DNA of 52,131 bases, from positions 1-52,131 of the forward strand of contig NZ_AUIJ01000018.1 in assembly GCF_000423645.1 (NCBI RefSeq), read 5' to 3'. The translations under genes and the position numbers were made by a program. Origin of the DNA: Sediminimonas qiaohouensis DSM 21189 (GTDB lineage: Bacteria > Pseudomonadota > Alphaproteobacteria > Rhodobacterales > Rhodobacteraceae). Below the pieces are notes generated by a model. It did no database searches. It saw nothing but the letters and a program-made list of their open reading frames with translations, and had not been told where the DNA came from. Shown here piece by piece: positions 17,959 through 25,820 of the stretch (its first letter is position 1; each line of letters opens with the position of its first letter).

Positions 17959-18015
17959 GAAACGGCGGCTCCCTCTCCTCCTCCCTGGGCGCCGCCGTTT
18001 CCATTTTCCCCTCCC
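17959..18015 (+). ncRNA. CcsR-like hairpin sRNA 4 and probable terminator
   Basis: GAAACGGCGGC (17959-17969) and GCCGCCGTTTC (17991-18001) form an 11-bp stem. A mismatch and three more pairs extend it, and the loop carries CCTCCTCCC at 17977-17985. The stem is followed by CCATTTTCCCC, a weak T-run, so this last copy may also end transcription of the DUF1127-sRNA unit. Confidence 0.72.
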
Positions 18016-18073
18016 CGGTTTCATTTCCTAGCCCTCGATGCGAGCCGCGATGCGCCGTTTACGGGCGAACCCA

Positions 18074-18238
18074 AAGCCGGGCGAGCGCCTGCCCGTGGGG
18101 TGGCGCAGCAACGGTTTGGCAGCGCACGTTATCCCGGCCACACACATCTACCCTATCAACGGCAGCGCCCGGCCACCAAAGCGCCAGCCCGCCCGGACGG
18201 GCAGGCGCTCGCCCGGCGCCTTTGGCGCTATTCGGGCG
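18074..18238. repeat. Dispersed intergenic repeat, copy A, with 18-bp inverted repeats
   Basis: About 165 bp that recur, with changes, at 21387-21576 and 25616-25808. Shared blocks include AAGCCGGGC with GCGCCTGCCCGT at the left, GGCAGCGCCCGGCC with CCAAAGCGCCAGCCCGCC in the middle, and GCGCTATTCGGGCG at the right. In this copy GGGCGAGCGCCTGCCCGT (18079-18096) and ACGGGCAGGCGCTCGCCC (18197-18214) are a perfect 18-bp inverted pair. It encodes nothing visible and behaves like a non-autonomous mobile or structural repeat. Confidence 0.8.
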
Positions 18239-18278
18239 GGGCCATAGCCCCATCCCGGGCGAAACCCGTGCCGCCCCG

Positions 18279-18542
18279 TCAGTTCACCGCGCGCGCCCGC
18301 CGCCGCCTTGCCGGGGCGACATCGCCCTGCCGCTGCGTCTGTTCAAGGCACTCGGCCAGCGTGCGCAGCGCCTCGCTTTCCTCGTCCACCGGGCCAAGCC
18401 GCGACAGGGCCTGCCCGGCCGCGTGCGCGGCGCTTTCGCCCTCGGGTACCGCCATCAACCAAGCCATGAACTGCGCCCGCGCCGCCTGCGGCCCTGCGCC
18501 CGGTGTGCCGCGCAACCGTGCGGCGATGGTGTCGATCGTCAT
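18279..18542 (-). CDS. Unrecognised 87-residue protein under a cobalamin riboswitch
   Basis: Start at 18542 is supported by GGAAAGGA six to seven bases upstream. The 87 residues look like a soluble, helical, Ala-rich protein (PQAARAQFMAWLMAVPEGES, then a Glu-rich helix SEALRTLAECLEQTQRQ) with an Arg-rich tail (ARRRRARA). It has no membrane segment, no metal-binding Cys/His cluster and no resemblance I can see to CbtB, CobW or other usual B12-regulated products. It stands alone: no gene follows on this strand for 600 bp. The leader of about 330 bases holds the riboswitch, so expression should fall when cobalamin is plentiful. Confidence 0.75.
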   Translation of the reverse strand: MTIDTIAARLRGTPGAGPQAARAQFMAWLMAVPEGESAAHAAGQALSRLGPVDEESEALRTLAECLEQTQRQGDVAPARRRRARAVN

Positions 18543-18669
18543 GCTAATCCTTTCCGCCACGCCCCGTGGCCTTTGCTGCACAGGGTGTGATGCGGGAAAT
18601 GCCGGCGCCAGACACGCGCCATTGGCGCCAGCCCAACGCAAGCCGTCCCCACCGCCCCCCGCGGTTCGA

Positions 18670-18875
18670 CGTTTGCGCAAGGCTGGTTTCCGGGCTTGGG
18701 CGGGTGGGCCGGTGGTCGGATGGCCCGTGCATCCGGCGCCTTCCCGGGGCGCGCCTTGCCCCAGTGGCTTCTGCCGTCATGCATCCCGCCCCTACCGTTG
18801 CGGGGGCAGCGCCGGAATCTCACCGGCTTCCCAATTCTCCGCGCCGGGGGATCGCCCCCTTTGCGGCACCTTGCC
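18670..18875 (-). promoter_or_regulatory. Cobalamin (adenosylcobalamin) riboswitch
   Basis: Read leftward, the segment has the family landmarks in order: GGTGCC near 18870, then GGGAAGCCGGTGAGATTCC and GCTGCCCCCGCAACGGTA (complement of 18792-18832, the conserved core), a variable arm, and the B12 box AAGCCCGGAAACCAGCC (complement of 18681-18697). It ends about 130 bases before the ATG of the 87-residue gene. No terminator with a T-run is visible between, so control may be at translation. Confidence 0.9.
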
Positions 18876-18954
18876 CGATCACCCTAGCCGCGCACCCGCT
18901 GCCCGCGCAAGGCGAAACGCGCCGCCCCATGCGCGCTGAGCGGCATCGCCCCGC

Positions 18955-21300
18955 CTAGAACGGCACGTCATCCGCGCCGGTCACGAACCGCGCCACCACC
19001 TTCTTGGTGCCCGCCTTCTCGAACGCGATCTCCAGCTTGTCACCCTCGATCCCGGTCACCGCGCCATAACCGAATTTCTGGTGAAACACCCGCTCTCCGA
19101 CGGTGTGGGCACTGCTGGCGGCGGCGTCGATCACCGGCGCGCGCGCCTCACGCGCCTGCGCCAAGGGCCTGCGGCCGCCGCGCTCTTGCAAGCGGCGCCA
19201 GCCGGGCGAGTTGTAGACATCCGCCCGCGCCGCGCGATCGTGCAGACCGCTGCCCGCGTCCTCCTCGGGCGCGCCGCCCCCGCCATAAAGGCCCGGCGGC
19301 GTCAGGACATCGACATGCTCGGGCGGCAACTCATCCACGAACCGCGAGGGCATCTGCGATTGCCACTGCCCGAACACCCGCCGGTTGCCCGCGAACGAGA
19401 TGGTGCAAACCTCCTCGGCGCGGGTGATGCCGACATAGGCAAGGCGGCGCTCTTCCTCCAGACCCTTCAGCCCGGTCTCGTCCATCGAGCGCTGCGAGGG
19501 GAACAGGCCGTCCTCCCATCCCGGCAGGAACACGGCGGGAAATTCCAGACCCTTGGCCGCGTGCAAGGTCATGATGCTGACCTTCGGCTCGCCTTCGCCA
19601 CTCTCGTTATCCATGATCAAGCTGACATGCTCCAGGAACCCCGACAGGTTCTCGAACCCCTCCAGCGCCTTGACCAGTTCCTTGAGATTTTCAAGCCGCC
19701 CCGGCGCCTCGGGCGTCTTGTCGGCCTGCCACATGCCCGTATAACCCGATTCGTCCAGGATGATCCCGGCCAGTTCCTCATGCGCGACATCGCCCGCCCC
19801 GGCCATCCGGCCCCAACGGTCCAGGCCATCGACTAGCTTAGACAGCTCCTTGGCGCCCTTGCCGCTCAACCCGCCTTCGGCCAACAGCCGCCGCGCCCCC
19901 TCCAGTAGCGGCACGCCATGCGTTCGCGCGCTGACCTGGATCTTCTGCTGCGCCTTGTCGCCCAGCCCCCGCTTGGGCGTATTCACGATCCGCTCGAACG
20001 CCAGGTCGTCCGAGGGGCTGACCACCAGCCGGAAATAGGCCATCGCGTCGCGAATCTCCATCCGCTCATAGAAGCGCGGCCCGCCGATCACCCGGTAGGG
20101 CAGGCCGATGGTCAGGAACCGATCCTCGAACGCGCGCATCTGGTGGCTGGCGCGCACCAAAATCGCCATATCGTCCAGCGAAAATGGGCGCATGCCACGG
20201 GTGCCGCGCTGCATCGCCTCGATCTCTTCCCCGATCCAGCGCGCCTCCTCCTCGCCGTCCCAATGGCCGATCAGGCGCACCTTCTCGCCGTCTTGCGCGT
20301 CGGTCCACAGGGTCTTGCCCAGCCGCCCCTCGTTGCCGGCGATCACCGCCCCCGCCGCAGCCAGGATATGCGGCGTCGAGCGATAATTCTGCTCAAGCCG
20401 CACCACATGCGCGCCCGGAAAATCCTTCTCGAACTTGAGGATGTTGCCCACCTCGGCGCCGCGCCAGCCATAGATCGACTGATCATCGTCGCCCACGCAA
20501 CAGATATTGTGATGCCCCCCCGCCAGCAGCCGCAGCCACAGGTATTGCGCCACGTTGGTATCCTGGTACTCGTCCACGAGGATGTATTTGAACCGCCGGC
20601 GGTATTGCTCAAGCACATCGGGATGCGCCTGCAAGATCCCCACCACGTGCAGCAGCAGATCTCCGAAATCCACCGCGTTCAGATCGCGCAGCCGCTGCTG
20701 ATACGCAGCATAAAGCGCGGGCCCTTTGCCATCGAACGCCCCCGCTTCCGCCGCCGGCACCGCCTCGGGCGTCCAGGCGCGGTTCTTCCACCCGTCGATC
20801 AACGCCGCCAGCGCCCGCGCGGGCCATCGTTTCTCATCCACCCCCGCAGCCGAGATCACCTGCTTCATCAGGCGGATCTGGTCGTCGCGGTCCAGGATCG
20901 TGAACCCGGATTTCAGCCCCGCCAACTCCGCATGCCGGCGCAGCAGCTTGACACAGATCGCGTGGAACGTGCCCAGCCACGGCATCCCCTCGATGCTGCG
21001 CCCCATCAACGTGCCGACACGCTCTTTCATCTCGCGCGCGGCCTTGTTGGTGAAGGTCACCGCCAGCACCTCATCGGCGCGCGCCCGCCCGGTGGCCAGC
21101 AGATGCGCGATTCGCGCCGTCAGGGCGCGGGTCTTGCCGGTGCCCGCCCCCGCCAGCATCAGAACCGGGCCATCCAACGCCTCGACCGCCGCGCGCTGCG
21201 CGGGGTTGAGGCCCTCCAGGTACGGCGCCGGACGCGCGGCCATCGCCCGTGCCGACAATGATGCGCCCTCAAAGGCGTCCTGTTCGTCGAAATCACTCAT
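18955..21300 (-). CDS. uvrD: ATP-dependent 3'-5' DNA helicase UvrD/PcrA
   Basis: Superfamily 1A helicase for nucleotide excision and mismatch repair, removing proteins or damaged strands. The 781 residues include the Q-motif LNPAQRAAVEAL at 31-42, Walker A GAGTGKT at 51-57, TFTNKAAREMKERV, DEYQDTN, GDDDQSIYGWRGA, QNYRST, TLHAAKGLEF and YVGITRA. The C-terminal region with VGERVFHQKFGYGAVTGIE is the UvrD/PcrA RNA polymerase-binding Tudor-like module. It ends just upstream of the riboswitch on the same strand. Confidence 0.97.
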   Translation of the reverse strand: MSDFDEQDAFEGASLSARAMAARPAPYLEGLNPAQRAAVEALDGPVLMLAGAGTGKTRALTARIAHLLATGRARADEVLAVTFTNKAAREMKERVGTLMGRSIEGMPWLGTFHAICVKLLRRHAELAGLKSGFTILDRDDQIRLMKQVISAAGVDEKRWPARALAALIDGWKNRAWTPEAVPAAEAGAFDGKGPALYAAYQQRLRDLNAVDFGDLLLHVVGILQAHPDVLEQYRRRFKYILVDEYQDTNVAQYLWLRLLAGGHHNICCVGDDDQSIYGWRGAEVGNILKFEKDFPGAHVVRLEQNYRSTPHILAAAGAVIAGNEGRLGKTLWTDAQDGEKVRLIGHWDGEEEARWIGEEIEAMQRGTRGMRPFSLDDMAILVRASHQMRAFEDRFLTIGLPYRVIGGPRFYERMEIRDAMAYFRLVVSPSDDLAFERIVNTPKRGLGDKAQQKIQVSARTHGVPLLEGARRLLAEGGLSGKGAKELSKLVDGLDRWGRMAGAGDVAHEELAGIILDESGYTGMWQADKTPEAPGRLENLKELVKALEGFENLSGFLEHVSLIMDNESGEGEPKVSIMTLHAAKGLEFPAVFLPGWEDGLFPSQRSMDETGLKGLEEERRLAYVGITRAEEVCTISFAGNRRVFGQWQSQMPSRFVDELPPEHVDVLTPPGLYGGGGAPEEDAGSGLHDRAARADVYNSPGWRRLQERGGRRPLAQAREARAPVIDAAASSAHTVGERVFHQKFGYGAVTGIEGDKLEIAFEKAGTKKVVARFVTGADDVPF

Positions 21301-21641
21301 GCCCGGAACACTAGCGCGAAACGGCGGAGGGCGAAAGGCGTGTTCCCCATGCGTTCGCGCGAAAAATATGGCCCGGGGCGGAGTGCAAGCCGGGCAAGCG
21401 CCTGCCCGTGGGATGGCGCTGCAACGACTGTGCTGGGCACTTCATCCCACCACATACCTCCAACCTATCCACGGCAGCGCCCGGCCGCCAAAGCGCCAGC
21501 CCGCCGGGACGGGTCATGCTGAAAGCATGCCTCTGGCATGACCACTCGCCGGCGCCCTGCGGGCGCTATTCGGGCGCGCGCGCGCCCCAAGCCGGGCGCC
21601 TCGCTCTTGCCATTTCTCACCGGCGCGCCCCATTGTGCCGC
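21301..21641. other. Intergenic region between uvrD and lldD-like gene
   Basis: About 340 bp separating divergent genes. Most of it is copy B of the dispersed repeat; it is preceded by an AAAAATATGGCCCGGGG stretch. No gene is supported. The rightward gene has no strong ribosome site visible before 21642. Confidence 0.5.
21387..21576. repeat. Dispersed intergenic repeat, copy B
   Basis: About 190 bp matching copies A and C. Unlike copy A, the right inverted repeat is interrupted after GACGGG by about 30 bp able to fold on itself (GGTCATGC pairing with GCATGACC around TGAAAGCATGCCTCTG). Copy C has the same replacement, so B and C share a derived form. Confidence 0.8.
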
Positions 21642-22841
21642 ATGGACCTGCATCAACGATATCCCGCCATCGCCGACCTCAAGGCCCGCGCGCGCCGACG
21701 CATCCCGTGGTTCGCCTTCGAATACCTCGATAGCGCGACCGGAACCGAGGCCACGCAAACCCGCAACCGCCGCATGCTGGACGAGGTGTTGCTGATGCCC
21801 TCGATCCTGCATGGCGAGTTCACCGCCGATCTGCGCACGCGCCTTCTGGGTCGCGACTACGCCCTGCCCTTCGGGATTAGCCCGGTGGGCATGTCCGGCC
21901 TCTTCTGGCCCGATGCCGAACGGCTGCTGGCCCGCGCCGCCACCGCCGCGGGGCTGCCCTACGGCCTGTCTACCGTCGCCAGCCGCCGCCCCGAGGATGT
22001 CGCGCCGGACCTCGATGGCAACGGCTGGTTCCAGATGTATCCGCCGCGCGATGCGGACATTCGCGCCGACATGCTGGCGCGGGCGCGCGATGCGGGGTTC
22101 TCCGCGCTGGTACTGACCGCCGATGTCCCGGTGGCCAGCCGCCGCGAACGCCAGACCCGCTCGGGCCTGACCAGCCCGCCGCGCCTGACGCCGCGCCTGA
22201 TGGCACAGGTGGCGCGCTGCCCGGCCTGGGCGCTGGGCACGGCGCGGCTGGGCATGCCGCGGATGCGGCTGATCGACGACTACGCCGGTGCCGTCACCGG
22301 CCTCGGCTCGACCGAACACGCGGGCTACCTGCTGCGCACCTCGCCGGACATGGAATACCTGCATGCCCTGCGCGCGGCGTGGGATGGGCCGCTGATCGTC
22401 AAGGGGGTGCTCGATCCGCGCGACGTGCCCGCGCTTGAGGCGGCGGGCGTCGATGCGCTGTGGGTCAGCAACCACGCAGGCCGGCAGTTCGACGCCGCCC
22501 CCGCCAGCATCGAGGCCCTGCCCGCGATCTGCTCTGCGACGCGCCTGCCGCTGATCTTCGATAGCGGCATCGAGGGCGGTTTGGACATCCTGCGCGCGCT
22601 CGCGCTGGGGGCCGATTTCGTGATGCTGGGGCGCGCATGGCACTACGCGCTGGGCGCGCTGGGCGCGGCGGGGCCGGCGCATCTGGCCGATCTGCTCACC
22701 CGCGATCTGCACGCCAACATGGGACAGCTTGGCGCGCGCAGCCTGGCCGATCTTCCCGGCCGCCTGGCGCCGGCGCTTACCCCTCCTGGATGCTCTCCAG
22801 GTAAACCAGCAGCGCCGCCAGCGGACGCGGAACCGGCGTGA
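21642..22841 (+). CDS. FMN-dependent alpha-hydroxy-acid dehydrogenase (LldD-like)
   Basis: Oxidises L-lactate or a similar 2-hydroxy acid, passing electrons to quinone or a cytochrome. The 399-residue TIM barrel shows PFGISPVGMSG (FMN-binding), LTADVPVASRRERQTRSG, a catalytic-His segment SNHAGRQFD near residue 278 (family usually SNHGGRQLD), and FDSGIEGGLDILRALALGAD. The last 20 or so residues are Pro/Ala-rich and encoded in a 65-bp overlap with the convergent cytochrome gene, so they are probably not part of the fold. Substrate cannot be fixed; lactate is the usual assignment. Confidence 0.9.
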   Translation: MDLHQRYPAIADLKARARRRIPWFAFEYLDSATGTEATQTRNRRMLDEVLLMPSILHGEFTADLRTRLLGRDYALPFGISPVGMSGLFWPDAERLLARAATAAGLPYGLSTVASRRPEDVAPDLDGNGWFQMYPPRDADIRADMLARARDAGFSALVLTADVPVASRRERQTRSGLTSPPRLTPRLMAQVARCPAWALGTARLGMPRMRLIDDYAGAVTGLGSTEHAGYLLRTSPDMEYLHALRAAWDGPLIVKGVLDPRDVPALEAAGVDALWVSNHAGRQFDAAPASIEALPAICSATRLPLIFDSGIEGGLDILRALALGADFVMLGRAWHYALGALGAAGPAHLADLLTRDLHANMGQLGARSLADLPGRLAPALTPPGCSPGKPAAPPADAEPA

Positions 22842-23187
22842 ACTGCCCGTCGCCCACGTCCACCGGCACGGTTTCCCCGCGCAACAGCAGGCCAAACTCG
22901 GGCATATCCTGCGCCTGGTCCATGTCCATCCGCGTATAGCCGTCGATCGTGGACAGGACATCGGCCCGCGGGAATTCGCCACCCGCACGCGCCGCTATCC
23001 GCGTCAGGTCGGCCGGCGCGGGCGACAGCCCCGCCGCCATCGGCCCGTCCCCGCGCCCCGCCGGCCCGTGGCACAGCGCGCAATTCTTTGCATAAAGCGC
23101 CGCCCCCTCGGGCGGCAGCGGCATCTCGGGGGCGGCGCAGGCCGCGATAACCCCTGCCGCCACGGCGCTCATCGTCCAAATCCGCAT
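22777..23187 (-). CDS. Small c-type cytochrome, probable lipoprotein
   Basis: A 136-residue single-haem cytochrome c with the haem motif CALCH at 36-40 and a C-terminal methionine-containing region. The N-terminus MRIWTMSAVAAGVIAAC has a lipobox-like end at Cys17, so it may be lipid-anchored. It follows the next cytochrome gene by 34 bp and overlaps the 3' end of the convergent lldD-like gene by 65 bp. A role as electron carrier for that dehydrogenase is an inference from position only. Confidence 0.85.
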   Translation of the reverse strand: MRIWTMSAVAAGVIAACAAPEMPLPPEGAALYAKNCALCHGPAGRGDGPMAAGLSPAPADLTRIAARAGGEFPRADVLSTIDGYTRMDMDQAQDMPEFGLLLRGETVPVDVGDGQFTPVPRPLAALLVYLESIQEG

Positions 23188-23221
23188 GATATGCTCCTCG
23201 CGCTGCCTTGCCCCGTTTGCC

Positions 23222-23662
23222 CTAATCCTGCAGCGTTTCCAGGTAGGATACAAGATCGGCGATCGGCTTGCTGGTCATGATCGGCTGCCCGCTATCGGTG
23301 CGCAGGGCGATGTCCTGGCCCTCGAAAAACCCGCCGTAAACCGGCATCGGGCTGCCGTGGCTGACCAGCGGATCGCGCCCGTCGATGCGCTGCACCACAC
23401 GGGCACGGGGAAACCGCCCCTCCCCGCCCGCCGACAGCGCCGTCAGATCGGTGGGCTGCAACACCAGAACCGTCGCCATCGGGCCGCCGCCCTTGGCCTC
23501 GATCCCGTGGCACGTCGCGCAAAACTCGAGGTAAAGTTCGCGCCCCTCACCCGCGTCGCCCGGCGGCTCCACGCTGTCGGCCGCGCCCACGCCTGCGCCG
23601 CCCGCAAGCGCCGCCAACGCGATCGCCGCCGCCCGGCCTGCCTTGGATATTTGCCATGTCAT
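23222..23662 (-). CDS. Small periplasmic c-type cytochrome
   Basis: A 146-residue protein with a signal peptide (about 1-28, ending VGAADS), the haem motif CATCH at 48-52 and class I cytochrome c layout. It shares with its downstream neighbour the pattern LTALSAGGEGRFPRARV / LTRIAARAGGEFPRADV, so the two are likely duplicates. ATG at 23662 chosen because it begins the signal peptide; the frame extends upstream into the promoter of the divergent thioesterase. Confidence 0.85.
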   Translation of the reverse strand: MTWQISKAGRAAAIALAALAGGAGVGAADSVEPPGDAGEGRELYLEFCATCHGIEAKGGGPMATVLVLQPTDLTALSAGGEGRFPRARVVQRIDGRDPLVSHGSPMPVYGGFFEGQDIALRTDSGQPIMTSKPIADLVSYLETLQD

Positions 23663-23830
23663 GATCGGCCCTCCTGCTGCTGCTGCACTCCTCCCACCAT
23701 GCCAGAGCCCGCCGCCCCGCGCCTTGATCCCGATCAGACGCCAGGCGCGCGCACCCCGCATCAAGACGGGTGACAAGCCGCGCGCGCCGCGCCATGTTGG
23801 CCTGCGACACTAGCCAAGGAGACCCCCTCA

Positions 23831-24253
23831 ATGAGCTTTGACACCGCCGCCGCACAGGAATTCCTGGCTCACGCCTTTGCCCCATGGGTGCAGGCGCTAA
23901 ACCTCACCGTGGACGAGATCGGCCAGGACGAGGCGATACTGTCGATGCCGATCACCGACGACATCGCGCGCATCGGCGGGATTGTCTGCGGTCAATCGCT
24001 GGCCACCATGGCCGACACCGCCATGGTCATCGCCAGCGCCGGCCATTACGGGCAGCCCCGCCCGGTGGCCACGACCAACCTCGACACGCAGTTCCTGCGC
24101 CCCGGCAGCGGCACGCGCGTGCGCTGCACCGCGCGCGTGCGCCGCGCAGGCAAGGCGATGCTGTTCGCGCAAGCCGACATGCACGCCCTGCCCGATGACA
24201 AGCTGATCGCCTCGGCAACCGCCACCTTCTTTGTGCCGCCGCAATCCTCCTGA
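23831..24253 (+). CDS. Hotdog-fold thioesterase, PaaI-like
   Basis: A 140-residue single-domain hotdog protein (4HBT family) that cleaves acyl-CoA thioesters. The helix and turn GGIVCGQSLATMADTAMVIA corresponds to the usual H-G-G active-site segment with the catalytic acidic residue in MADTAM, followed by TTNLDTQFLRPG. A strong AAGGAG precedes the ATG. The substrate is unknown. It is followed 26 bp later by a DUF606 transporter gene on the same strand. Confidence 0.85.
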   Translation: MSFDTAAAQEFLAHAFAPWVQALNLTVDEIGQDEAILSMPITDDIARIGGIVCGQSLATMADTAMVIASAGHYGQPRPVATTNLDTQFLRPGSGTRVRCTARVRRAGKAMLFAQADMHALPDDKLIASATATFFVPPQSS

Positions 24254-24279
24254 CCGATCCCATAGAAAGGACCCCCGCG

Positions 24280-24726
24280 ATGCCCGCCACCACGATCTAT
24301 GCCCTGACAATGCTGGCCGCCGGTATCGGCATTCCCGTTCTGGCCGCCCTCAACGCAGCCCTTGGCACCCGCATGGCCGCACCGGCCGCCGCCGCCGCGA
24401 TCCTGTTCGTCGTGGCCCTTGGCGCCACCATCGTGGTGCTGTTCGCCACCTCGGGGCCGCAGGCCCTGGCCCGCGCGGCGGGCGCGCCGCGGCATTTGTT
24501 CCTGGCCGGGCTGTTGGTGGCCTTTTACGTGCTGTCGATCACCTTTGTCGCGCCGCATTTCGGGGTCGGCAACGCGGTGTTCTTCGTGCTGCTGGGGCAG
24601 CTCCTCAGCGCCGCGCTGATCGACCATTACGGCCTCTTCGGCGCACAGCCCAGCGCCCTGACCCTCAGCCGCGCAGGCGGTATCGCGCTGATGGCGGCGG
24701 GTGTGTTCCTGACCCAGAAGGTGTGA
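24280..24726 (+). CDS. DUF606 (YdcZ-type) DMT-superfamily membrane protein
   Basis: A 148-residue protein with five hydrophobic helices and the DUF606 signature (AALNAALGTR near the start, FVAPHFGVGNAVFFVLLGQLLSAALIDHYG in the middle). Family members are half-size relatives of drug/metabolite transporters, probably working as dimers; the substrate is unknown. It probably shares a transcript with the thioesterase. Confidence 0.85.
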   Translation: MPATTIYALTMLAAGIGIPVLAALNAALGTRMAAPAAAAAILFVVALGATIVVLFATSGPQALARAAGAPRHLFLAGLLVAFYVLSITFVAPHFGVGNAVFFVLLGQLLSAALIDHYGLFGAQPSALTLSRAGGIALMAAGVFLTQKV

Positions 24727-25248
24727 TGTCGCGGGCGCTGCGCTGTGGCCTCCTTGCCCAATAGGCCTCTGCATGGCCCCGCTCGTGGTGCGAAAAGAGG
24801 GCAGCGCCTGCCTGGGTAGGCGCTAATGCGCCCCGGTGCCAAAGGCGATACCATCGCGTAAACCGATACGTTTCAACAGGTTACCACGTTGAAAGCGCCT
24901 GCCGGGGGGCAGGCAGGCGCTACCCGGCGGTGCCGCCGGGCGGGACATCTCCGCACAGCCGAGCCCACCCTCGGGGCCGGGCGCGACCCTGACGGTGTGC
25001 CCAGCCTCAATAGCGCCCATTTCAAATGCCAGAACACCGGGCCCGCCCCCACCCCAACCGGAAAAAAACGTAACCCTATCGAAGTTTACCCTTGCAAGAT
25101 GCACCGGAACCTCCCATGTAACGTGGGCTAACGTTATTCTTTTTCGACCACTGTCTCCCGATCTTCGGCGTTCAGTCTCTCGAGCTAGACCAACAACGCC
25201 GGGCTGCCGCACTACCGCGGGCAGCGATCAAAACAGGAGATTACGGAT
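24727..25248. other. Gene-free stretch with twin hairpins and the cold-shock gene leader
   Basis: Two hairpins share the arm AGCGCCTGCC: 24803-24824 and 24894-24921 (the second a perfect 10-bp stem). They resemble the left arm of the dispersed repeats and may be degraded relatives. From about 25080 the sequence is less GC-rich and reads like the long 5' leader usual for cold-shock genes, with hairpin CCCATG-TAA-CGTGGG (about 25114-25128) and another at GCTGCC/GGCAGC near 25202-25226. A leftward open frame across 24823-25212 lacks coding character. Confidence 0.45.
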
Positions 25249-25455
25249 ATGGCCAATGGCACCGTAAAGTGGTTCAACTCGACCAAAGGCTTCGGCTTCA
25301 TCGCACCGGAAAGCGGCGGCAAAGATGTGTTCGTGCACATCTCGGCAGTCGAGCGTTCGGGCCTGACCGGCCTCGCAGACGACCAGAAAGTGACGTTCGA
25401 CGTCGAAGCAGGCCGTGACGGCCGCGAGTCGGCAGTCAACCTCGCGCTGGCATAA
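25249..25455 (+). CDS. Cold-shock protein, CspA family
   Basis: A 68-residue OB-fold RNA chaperone. RNP1 (KGFGFI at 13-18) and RNP2 (VFVHIS, about 27-32) are intact, and the family opening GTVKWFN is present. The ribosome site AGGAGAT precedes the ATG. A long leader and a strong terminator make it a single-gene transcript. Whether it is induced by cold or stationary phase cannot be told. Confidence 0.96.
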   Translation: MANGTVKWFNSTKGFGFIAPESGGKDVFVHISAVERSGLTGLADDQKVTFDVEAGRDGRESAVNLALA

Positions 25456-25509
25456 GCTTTTCGAAGCTTCGAGAGTTTGAACGCGGCCCCCAAGTGGGGC
25501 CGCGTTTTT
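25454..25509 (+). terminator. Rho-independent terminator of the cold-shock gene
   Basis: ACGCGGCCCC (25481-25490), loop CAAGT, GGGGCCGCGT (25496-25505) and a run of five T (25505-25509) make a textbook terminator. A smaller hairpin AAGCTT-TTCG-AAGCTT (25454-25469) overlaps the stop codon. Confidence 0.93.
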
Positions 25510-25615
25510 CGTTTGCGGGCGGTGGGCCGTGGCAAGCCGCGCGATCGCCGACCCGCCCCCTGGGGCGGCGATCGCGCGGCGCCTTCGGCGCTATTCGCGC
25601 GCGGACCACAGCCCG

Positions 25616-25808
25616 AAGCCGGGCGCGCGCCTGCCCGTGGGGGGGGCGCCGCAACGACTGAGCGAGGCACTTTATACCGGCCGCACACCTCCACCCTATC
25701 CACGGCAGCGCCCGGCCGCCAAAGCGCCAGCCCGCCGGAACGGGTCATGCTGAAAGCATGCCTCTGGCATGACCGCTCGCCCGGCGCCCGGCGGGCGCTA
25801 TTCGGGCG
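25616..25808. repeat. Dispersed intergenic repeat, copy C
   Basis: About 193 bp, close to copy B over most of its length, including the interrupting hairpin with GGTCATGC and GCATGACC. A partial duplicate of its right end (GCGCCTTCGGCGCTATTCG) occurs at about 25580-25597, just before it. It fills the space between the cold-shock terminator and the HAD phosphatase stop. Confidence 0.8.
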
Positions 25809-25820
25809 CAGGCTCCCCGC

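Noticed and set aside
24823-25212. Leftward 129-codon frame in the region before the cold-shock gene
   Set aside because: No ribosome site, no domain, and it crosses the twin hairpins and the probable cold-shock leader.
24727-25248. tRNA or other structured RNA gene before the cold-shock gene
   Set aside because: No cloverleaf with a TTCRANYC loop could be drawn; hairpins are simple inverted repeats.
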